From NCBI RefSeq assembly GCF_030812295.1, contig NZ_JAUSSK010000003.1, positions 310,001 to 374,000 of the forward strand: a stretch of DNA of 64,000 nt, given 5' to 3'. Position 1 is the first letter of the stretch. Each line of letters starts with the position of its first letter. The notes under the pieces are model-generated. The model was given only the letters and a program-made list of their open reading frames with translations. It had not been told where the DNA came from and did no database searches. The DNA comes from Luteibacter jiangsuensis. Its GTDB lineage: Bacteria; Pseudomonadota; Gammaproteobacteria; Xanthomonadales; Rhodanobacteraceae. The position numbers and the translations under genes are program-made. Of the stretch, positions 56,735-62,993 are shown piece by piece.

Positions 56735-57190
56735 TCAGGTACGGCAGGACGTCGGGAGATAGGCATCCGGCACAGTCGTACCTGCGCTGGACTTGCAGTT
56801 CCAGGTGATCGAACCACCCTGATCCGTAGCCGAAAGCACGACGACCTTGGCACCGCCGGCCGTCAGCTTGCTGTTCACTTCGTTGCCAAAGGTCGCAATG
56901 ATCTTGCCAGGAGTGGTCACACCAGCGTCGACGCTAACGACATACTTGCCCGAGATCGAAGCAGCCTGAGGCAAACCGGCAGATTCGTTCTTGCTCGGAA
57001 AGCGGCCAGTATTGTTGTAGAACTCGGCCACAGCGGTCTTCGCGCCGTCAGCCAGGTTCATGCCTTCCGACACCTGCGTGCGGATGATGTAGTTCTGGTA
57101 CTGCGGGATGGCAATGGCAGCCAGGATCGCGATGATGGCGACCACGATCATCAGTTCGATGAGCGTGAAGCCCTTCTGGACGTTCTTCAT
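56735..57190 (-). CDS. pilA: Type IV major pilin (paralogue 1)
   Basis: 151 residues. Class III leader MKNVQKG is cleaved before F of [20 protein letters not shown], with the +5 glutamate. The rest is a typical pilin: a hypervariable middle and a C-terminal disulfide loop C..C ending YLPTSCRT. The terminal Thr after the second Cys could be an O-glycosylation site. GAGGAAAC precedes the ATG, and the sigma54-like promoter at 57327-57342 lies upstream. Confidence 0.96.
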   Translation of the reverse strand: MKNVQKGFTLIELMIVVAIIAILAAIAIPQYQNYIIRTQVSEGMNLADGAKTAVAEFYNNTGRFPSKNESAGLPQAASISGKYVVSVDAGVTTPGKIIATFGNEVNSKLTAGGAKVVVLSATDQGGSITWNCKSSAGTTVPDAYLPTSCRT

Positions 57191-57250
57191 GGAGTTTCCT
57201 CGTTACGTGTGAACTAACCGAAAAAAAGTGACGCCCCCTGAGCCCTAGCA

Positions 57251-57272
57251 CCCTGCCTGTTACCGGGCAGGG
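57251..57272. other. Hairpin in the pilA1 5' leader
   Basis: CCCTGCC and GGCAGGG pair across an eight-base loop, inside the predicted leader of pilA1 (about 60-80 bases upstream of the start). A run of seven T residues follows about 35 bases further downstream on the minus strand. It may affect message stability; not a standard terminator. With the sigma54 element it accounts for the 304-base gap between the pilin genes. Confidence 0.45.
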
Positions 57273-57326
57273 ATGCTCCCTCACTTGCTTTGGTCAGGAA
57301 CCGACCAGGAAGCTCGCCGCAAAGCG

Positions 57327-57342
57327 TGCATTGAACATGCCA
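57327..57342 (-). promoter_or_regulatory. Sigma54-type promoter of pilA1
   Basis: On the minus strand TGGCATG-TTCA-ATGCA, compared with consensus TGGCACG-N4-TTGCA: correct GG to GC spacing and 14 of 16 template positions acceptable. Transcription would start at about 57315, leaving a leader of about 125 bases. Pilin genes of this group are known to be RpoN/PilR dependent. Confidence 0.7.
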
Positions 57343-57494
57343 TTGCGTTCGCGACCGGCATATTCCCTCATATTTGCCGGTGCCGGGATTGTGCATCCGG
57401 TCACGCTTGTGGATCAACAGGAAAATTTCGAGGATTCAGTATATTGCGTGCGTGAAGGAAGGTGACGCTACGGGTCACTATGTGACACGAATCG

Positions 57495-57941
57495 TCAGTT
57501 TGAGCGGCACGACGTGGGCAAATACTTGTCATTGAGCGTCGATCGGCAAGTCCACCCAATAGCACCGACAGTGTCCACCGGAGAGAGCGAAATTGTCTGA
57601 TGCTTTAGCTCTTCATTGGAATCGGGGCGCGCATACGCGATGAGAATGACACCTGAATCTTGAAGCGCTACCGATGAAACGTATTTACCGCTGATGGATG
57701 CGCCGTCAGGAAGTCCCGCCGATCGGTTAGAAGGAGGGAAGTGGCCTGTGTTGTGAAGATACTCCCATACCGCTGCCTTGGCCCCGGCGGCGGTCGCGAG
57801 ACCCTCGGAAGCTTGAGCGCGGATTAGATAGTCCTTGTACTGAGGCACTGCGATGGCCGCGAGGATCGCGATGATCGCCAAGACGATCATCAACTCGATA
57901 AGAGTGAAACCGGACGTCATCCGATTGCTTTTGAGGTACAT
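57495..57941 (-). CDS. Type IV major pilin (paralogue 2)
   Basis: 148 residues. Leader MYLKSNRMTSG cleaved before [23 protein letters not shown] at 57941 or 57920. The N-terminal 60 residues are close to paralogue 1, the middle differs, and the end is again a disulfide loop ending YLPTSCRSN. The terminal Ser-Asn after the Cys may be a glycosylation site. It has its own sigma54-like promoter, so it is not just a partner in an operon. Confidence 0.94.
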   Translation of the reverse strand: MYLKSNRMTSGFTLIELMIVLAIIAILAAIAVPQYKDYLIRAQASEGLATAAGAKAAVWEYLHNTGHFPPSNRSAGLPDGASISGKYVSSVALQDSGVILIAYARPDSNEELKHQTISLSPVDTVGAIGWTCRSTLNDKYLPTSCRSN

Positions 57942-57973
57942 GGCATGGGTCCCTGTATTTGCTGGACGTGGTT

Positions 57974-57989
57974 AGCACGCTTCGTACCA
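57974..57989 (-). promoter_or_regulatory. Sigma54-type promoter of pilin paralogue 2
   Basis: On the minus strand TGGTACG-AAGC-GTGCT, two mismatches to TGGCACG-N4-TTGCT with exact spacing. Transcription would start at about 57963, a 22-base leader to the ATG at 57941, which supports that start. Confidence 0.65.
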
Positions 57990-58017
57990 ACTCTGCGACT
58001 GATCACGGGAATGCACG

Positions 58018-59379
58018 TCAACTGTGATGCCCATCGCGCAAATCTATGGGATCTATAAATCGGCCCCTTCGGGGCCTGTGTTTTTTTGACCAGTTGGCCA
58101 TCGCAACGATTGCCGCGGCGATGGCAACCCACTCGATGCCACGGTAGGGAACGGCGTACCTGGCGTCGGCTTGCAATACAGTGAAGACACATGTTGCGTA
58201 GACGCCAAGGAGTATCGCGAATACTAGTGCAGGTTCTCGCCGTCCCAACGTTGTAAGAATGGCAGCGACACCTGCCAGTGCTAGCAGCATCAGAAACGGG
58301 TTTGCGAAGTAAAGGAGGTCTGTTATTGAGCGCAAGGGGCCGGTGCCGGTCAGCGGCGAGGCAAACGTCGGGTATACGTATATATCGCCTTGGCCAATTC
58401 CGATTGACCATCCCCAGAGCTCCACGGGTTTGGACGCATACCAAGCGAGGTAACGCATTGGTGCACGTTCCATTCGTTCCAGTATTGCTGCCACACCGGC
58501 AAGACGATCGCCGTGCAATCGAGTTATGTCATTGTCGATCAGGCTCAGTGTCGCTTTGGCAGCTGGGTCTCCAGAAATGGCAGCGAACCACGCGCTGTGA
58601 TATTCGGGCCAAGAGCCTTGGACAAAGTTCATGGCAACCCTGCTGGATGAAGTCAGGTTGGGCGGCAGCTGGGAGCTTCGAAGTATCCATGCCGCGCAGG
58701 GAAGAGTGGCCGCAAGGAGTAGGCAAAGCCAGCGCGCGCGGTTTGCCCTGTCACGCCAAGCCATGGCGCCGGCGAAAAGTGGCGCTGCAGGAACTATGAC
58801 GGCATTGGTCAGCCCCGCAGCCGCGAAAGCGATACCGGAAGCGACTATATTCGTTCGGGAACGCCGTTCTAGTCCGAGTTGCAAGCACCAAAGTCCCACC
58901 GCTATAAAAAATCCAACTAGAGTTTCGCTTAGAAGATAGCCTGCGAGCGTTATCGAGTGTGGCCAAAACGTCAAGCCAAGGCCCACTGTCACAGCTGCCA
59001 CAAAGCCGAGCCAACGTCGCGCTAGAAACGTATATAGCGCAACGGTCAGCGCCGATAAAATGGCCTGGATGTCAAGAGTCGTCGTATAGAACGCCTGAGT
59101 ATCGCCGCGCAAGGCAATGATGCCCGCGAGGAAGATTGGGTATCCGGGGTCTCGAAAACTATCAGGCGTAGGAGCTTCCGATTCTGGAGGAGCGATAGAG
59201 AACACCCGGTGGTGAACGACGTTCCACGCGTAACTGAAATACTGAGTTGCGTCTCCTCTCAACGGATGGTCTACGACAGCCGTATGGACGTAATGAAGCC
59301 TGATCGCTAGAGCGAGTAAGGCTATAGCTGCCAGAACGACTACTTGCTGCCATGATTTCGACAACTGGCTTCGGTTCAT
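58018..59379 (-). CDS. GT-C/GT39-like polytopic glycosyltransferase (third GT-C gene)
   Basis: 453 residues from the ATG at 59379 (59409 also possible), about ten transmembrane helices. The first external loop carries RGDATQYFSYAWN, with the catalytic-type Asp43 after the first helix, as in the PMT/ArnT clan. It shares no clear motifs with the two repeat-bearing GT-C proteins. Located directly upstream of the second pilin, so probably transcribed before it. A polyprenyl-phosphate sugar is the expected donor. Confidence 0.82.
   Translation of the reverse strand: MNRSQLSKSWQQVVVLAAIALLALAIRLHYVHTAVVDHPLRGDATQYFSYAWNVVHHRVFSIAPPESEAPTPDSFRDPGYPIFLAGIIALRGDTQAFYTTTLDIQAILSALTVALYTFLARRWLGFVAAVTVGLGLTFWPHSITLAGYLLSETLVGFFIAVGLWCLQLGLERRSRTNIVASGIAFAAAGLTNAVIVPAAPLFAGAMAWRDRANRARWLCLLLAATLPCAAWILRSSQLPPNLTSSSRVAMNFVQGSWPEYHSAWFAAISGDPAAKATLSLIDNDITRLHGDRLAGVAAILERMERAPMRYLAWYASKPVELWGWSIGIGQGDIYVYPTFASPLTGTGPLRSITDLLYFANPFLMLLALAGVAAILTTLGRREPALVFAILLGVYATCVFTVLQADARYAVPYRGIEWVAIAAAIVAMANWSKKHRPRRGRFIDPIDLRDGHHS
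58066..58090 (+). terminator. Terminator-like hairpin inside a coding end, plus-strand orientation
   Basis: GGCCCC-TTC-GGGGCC followed by TGTGTTTTTTTG reads as a rho-independent terminator for plus-strand transcription, yet it lies within the last codons of the minus-strand GT-C gene (encoding RPRRGRF). No plus-strand gene ends here. Confidence 0.45.
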
Positions 59380-59409
59380 CGTGTCCTCGGACTCAAATCG
59401 TGGAAACAC

Positions 59410-59701
59410 ATAGGGCTTTGGGCCGCTCGACCACGTGGGAGAGAAGGTGGGTGGTCATCTGGCACACGATGTGTCGGTAGTTGTCGAAGCGCCTTCGGCG
59501 CAGTGATTTGAGGCATCTCGATTCCCTGCAGACATTGCGCGGTCCGCTCACGGAGGAAGATAAGGACGGCAGAATATGCCATGTTGCCCCGGAACGCGTC
59601 TGAGCATCCCCTAGTGAGGCGCTGAAGTTGCCTTTTTGGTTGCGCAGAGCGCTTCCCGCCCGTACCGTCCCCACCCAAGCACAACCCAAGGGAGCCCCAC
59701 C
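59410..59701. other. Spacer between third GT-C gene and S9 peptidase
   Basis: 292 bases holding divergent control regions. A 98-codon minus-strand frame (59393-59689) ends here but has no recognisable domain and no good start site, so it is not called as a gene. No hairpin or repeat is evident. Confidence 0.4.
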
Positions 59702-61792
59702 ATGAAACCCCTCCTAGCCGCGCTAGCCCTGGCCCTAGCGTCCGGCCCCGTCCTGTCCGCAGACGCCGACAGCACCACCCCCCATCCATTCTCCGTCCGC
59801 GACCTGGTCATGATGGACCGCGTCGGGGATCCCCAGCTGTCCCCCGATGGCCGCTACGCGCTCTTCTCCGTCCGCGCCACGGACTACGCGGCAAACAAGG
59901 GCATCACCTCCCTTTATATCGTCGACCTCAACAAGCCACCGCAACCAGTCATGGTCGTGGAGAAGGGCTCATCCCCCCGCTGGGCGTCGGACGGCAAGTC
60001 GATCTATTACACGGCCCCGAAGGACGGCACGGCCCAGGTCTGGCACCGATCGTTCGACGCCGACAATTCCGGCAAAGGCCTGGCATTGACGGTCCGCGCC
60101 GGTGAAGCGGTCACGGATGCCCCTCTGGACGTCAACGCCTTCAAGCTGTCGCCGGATGGCGCCAAGTTGCTCCTCAGCTACGACGTATTCACCGACTGCC
60201 CCGACCTGGCCTGCACCAAGGAGCGTCTGGACGGCCGCGAGAAGGACAAGTCCACTGGCACCGTCTACGACAAGCTCTTCGTCCGCCATTGGGACACCTG
60301 GGCGGACGGTCGCCGCTCCCAGCTCTACATCGCCGACGCCAACGCGCCTTCGCAGCCGGTACTGCTGAGCCGGGACATCGACGGCGACGTGCCCAGCAAG
60401 CCTTTCGGTGGGGATGACGAGTTTTCCTTCTCGCCGGACGGCAAGACCGTCTACTTCGATGCCCGCATCGCCGGCAAGACCGAACCCTGGTCGACCAACT
60501 TCGACATCTACAGCGTCCCGGCCGATGGCTCGGCCGCACCGGTGAACCTCACCGCGGAAAACCAGGCATGGGACGCCAATCCCTTGGTGTCGCCCGACGG
60601 CAAGACCTTGTTCTACACGGCGATGAAAGAGCCGGGCTCCGAGGCCGACCGCTTCGGGATCATGGCCCTGGACCTCGCCTCGGGCAGCAAGCGGGAAGTG
60701 GCGCCTTCGTGGGATAGCTCCGCCGGCGCCCTCCAGGTTTCGGCCGATGGCAAGACCCTCTACACCACCACCGACGACAAGGGTCAGCATCCGCTGTTCG
60801 CCATCGACGTGGCGACCGGGAAGGCCACTATTCTCGTCACCGACGGCTCCGTGGGCGCGTTCTCGACGGGCAGCTCGAAGATCCTGCTATCCCGCGACGA
60901 CCTCAAGCGCCCGGCGGATCTCTACACGGCCGACCTGAAGGGCAAGGGCCTCAAGCAGGTCACCCACTTCAACGCCAAGCGCATCAAGGGCGCGCAGACC
61001 GGCGACTTCGAGTTCTTCACCTTCAAGGGCTGGAACAACGAAACCGTGCAGGGCTACGTGGTGAAGCCGGTCGGCTACAAGCGTGGCAAGACCTACCCGG
61101 TGGCCTTCATCATCCACGGTGGCCCGCAGGGCGCGATGACCAACAGCTGGAGCTACCGCTGGAACGCCCAGACCTACGCGGGCCAGGGCTTCGCGGTGGT
61201 GACCGTCAACTTCCATGGCTCGACCGGCTACGGCCAGGCCTTCACCGGATCCATCTCGGGCGACTGGGGCGGCAAGCCGCTCGAGGACCTGAAGGCAGGC
61301 TGGAGTGCGGCACTCTCGAAGTACAACTTCCTCGATGGCAACCGTGCCTGCGCCCTCGGCGCCAGCTACGGCGGCTACATGGTCTATTGGATGGCGGGTA
61401 ACTGGAACCAGCCGTGGAAGTGCTTCGTCGACCACGACGGTGTCTTCGACGCGCGCGCCATGTACTACGAAACCGAAGAACTCTGGTTCGAGGAAAAGGA
61501 AAACGGCGGCACGCAGTTCGACCATCCGGAGAACTACGAGCGCTTCAACCCGGTCAACCACGTGAAGGACTGGCGCGTGCCGATGCTCGTCATCCACAGC
61601 GGCAAGGACTTCCGCATCCCCGACACCCAGGGCCTGGGCGCATTCACGGCGCTGCAGCGCCGCGGCATTCCCAGCCAGCTATTGCACTTCCCCGACGAGA
61701 ATCACTGGGTGCTCAAGCCGCAGAACAGCGTGCAGTGGCATGAGACGGTGAATGCTTGGTTGAAGGAGTGGACGGCTCCAGGGGCGAAGTAA
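59702..61792 (+). CDS. Secreted S9 (prolyl oligopeptidase/DPP-like) peptidase
   Basis: 696 residues with a signal peptide (to about 20). A seven-bladed beta-propeller with repeated LSPDG/FSPDGK-type turns occupies residues 30-430. The alpha/beta-hydrolase domain carries S555 (GASYGGYM), D636 (HSGKDFRIP) and H668 (DENHWVLKP). It acts on short peptides in the periplasm or outside. Several N-terminal codons are unusually C-rich. It has high GC, unlike the island before it. Confidence 0.94.
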   Translation: MKPLLAALALALASGPVLSADADSTTPHPFSVRDLVMMDRVGDPQLSPDGRYALFSVRATDYAANKGITSLYIVDLNKPPQPVMVVEKGSSPRWASDGKSIYYTAPKDGTAQVWHRSFDADNSGKGLALTVRAGEAVTDAPLDVNAFKLSPDGAKLLLSYDVFTDCPDLACTKERLDGREKDKSTGTVYDKLFVRHWDTWADGRRSQLYIADANAPSQPVLLSRDIDGDVPSKPFGGDDEFSFSPDGKTVYFDARIAGKTEPWSTNFDIYSVPADGSAAPVNLTAENQAWDANPLVSPDGKTLFYTAMKEPGSEADRFGIMALDLASGSKREVAPSWDSSAGALQVSADGKTLYTTTDDKGQHPLFAIDVATGKATILVTDGSVGAFSTGSSKILLSRDDLKRPADLYTADLKGKGLKQVTHFNAKRIKGAQTGDFEFFTFKGWNNETVQGYVVKPVGYKRGKTYPVAFIIHGGPQGAMTNSWSYRWNAQTYAGQGFAVVTVNFHGSTGYGQAFTGSISGDWGGKPLEDLKAGWSAALSKYNFLDGNRACALGASYGGYMVYWMAGNWNQPWKCFVDHDGVFDARAMYYETEELWFEEKENGGTQFDHPENYERFNPVNHVKDWRVPMLVIHSGKDFRIPDTQGLGAFTALQRRGIPSQLLHFPDENHWVLKPQNSVQWHETVNAWLKEWTAPGAK

Positions 61793-61800
61793 TAACGATA

Positions 61801-61827
61801 GGGATGGTCGCCAATGGCGGCCATCCC
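61801..61827. terminator. Strong hairpin between convergent genes
   Basis: GGGATGG...CCATCCC with an inner CGCC/GGCG (about 12 bp in all, including one G-U pair) around AAT. It lies nine bases after the S9 stop and just before the stop of the convergent MGS-like gene. There is no clear T-run on either side, so it is a weak or factor-assisted bidirectional terminator. Confidence 0.5.
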
Positions 61828-62703
61828 TCATGGTCTGTCACGCACCTCGCGCTCGGCAGCTTCCGCCCATCGATAAGCCACCGCAGCGCCACTGAAATAA
61901 ACAACCTCGGCCGTGCTTGCCGCGATAGCCCGCTCGAGAAGCAACATATCCGCCTCATGCGGATGGCTCACGCGAACATCATGGAAGAAGATCACTCGCT
62001 GGCATTGCCCCGAAAGTACGAGATCGGCAATCTGCGCATCGCCACCCGTTGGACCGCTTTCGTAGCACGTGGCCCACGCCTCATTTCCTGACCAGCCCTG
62101 TTGTCGGACGAGATCATTCAATCGGCGGCCCGTGGTGCCCGTGCAAATTCGGCGAGAAAAGCCGGATAGCAGCGCGAAATGCCTCACGACGAATTCCACC
62201 AGGCAAGGTTTCCATGCGTCATGTGCGATAAGCGCAATGGCTTGGCGTGCAAACTGCTGTCGTAAGCCGTTCGGGGGCCTTGGCGTCAACTCGCAAAGAA
62301 TCCGCTCTGCCTCGATCCACTCCACGGCGGAAGCTGCCGTGATGAGATAAGGCTTGGCATGGACGAGACATAAACGCTTCAGCGCCCGTACTTCGGGGGC
62401 AACGATCGATTCATCGCCGGGTGCGGCCAGATGGATGACGCCGTCCAAGGCATCACTTCCATCGGCATCGAGGATGGCTGCGGCCATTCGTATGATGTCG
62501 TGAAAGCGGTCGCCTGGATAAGACATCAAAGCGGGGCAGTCAGCGAAACCAGAAATGCGTCCGACGGCTTCGTACGTATCGGCAGGAACGCGCAAGGTGA
62601 GTCTCAGCTTGCGTATATCGTCTCCACATCGATGCAGTAGTCGATGGAGCGGGGAGTCCTCACTATCCAGGTATTCGCGACTTGCGATAAGCCCTAGCTG
62701 CAT
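61828..62703 (-). CDS. Tandem methylglyoxal-synthase-like domain protein
   Basis: 291 residues. The C-terminal half (about 150-275) aligns by eye to E. coli MgsA: IALIAHDAWK (H161, K165, equivalent to H19/K23), CTGTTG (T188, T190, T191, phosphate loop), GPTGGDAQIADLV (D222, equivalent to D71), IFFHD, and HPHEADMLLLERA (H249, D252, equivalent to H98/D101). All key residues are kept. The N-terminal half (1-140) repeats the fold pattern (LGLIASRE, YPGDRFHDI, GVIHLAAPGDESI, VRALKRL) but lacks the catalytic His and Asp. MgsA converts DHAP to methylglyoxal; whether this protein does is open. It is divergent from a cqsA-like gene. Confidence 0.8.
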   Translation of the reverse strand: MQLGLIASREYLDSEDSPLHRLLHRCGDDIRKLRLTLRVPADTYEAVGRISGFADCPALMSYPGDRFHDIIRMAAAILDADGSDALDGVIHLAAPGDESIVAPEVRALKRLCLVHAKPYLITAASAVEWIEAERILCELTPRPPNGLRQQFARQAIALIAHDAWKPCLVEFVVRHFALLSGFSRRICTGTTGRRLNDLVRQQGWSGNEAWATCYESGPTGGDAQIADLVLSGQCQRVIFFHDVRVSHPHEADMLLLERAIAASTAEVVYFSGAAVAYRWAEAAEREVRDRP

Positions 62704-62915
62704 GGCTTGTTATCCCGTCCTTGGGCGAAGTCATGCTAAGGGACAGATGTTGCTTAGGGAATATCCATTCCGTCGTAGGCGCGTCTCAAGAACAACTATT
62801 GCGGTCGAAGCCCATAAGTTCCAAATACATAATAGCTCCAAGCATACCGTCGTCAAATGAGGCCGTTCGGAAATGATGTGAAACGCGTCGCTTGCAGAAA
62901 CGAGTGCTTGTCCCG

Positions 62916-62943
62916 TTGACAATCACGCGGCAATAACGATACG
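62916..62943 (+). promoter_or_regulatory. Candidate sigma70 promoter of the cqsA-like gene
   Basis: A perfect TTGACA (62916-62921) is followed after 16 bases by GATACG, a poor -10 match. The start would be near 62950. The rest of the 290-base divergent spacer (62704-62993) shows no hairpin or operator that I can defend. Confidence 0.35.
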
Positions 62944-62993
62944 GAAAGTAGAAAGATTCTAGAGCGGTTTAAGGTTTCACGGAGGGGTTTCTC

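Noticed and set aside
43582-59400. Prophage or integrative element
   Set aside because: No integrase, structural phage gene, transposase, tRNA target or att-like direct repeat was found; the content is entirely glycan and pilus genes.
59393-59689. 98-codon minus-strand frame between the third GT-C gene and the S9 peptidase
   Set aside because: Cys/Arg-rich without a domain or ribosome site, and its start runs into the S9 leader region. A decayed transposase was considered but no motif supports it.
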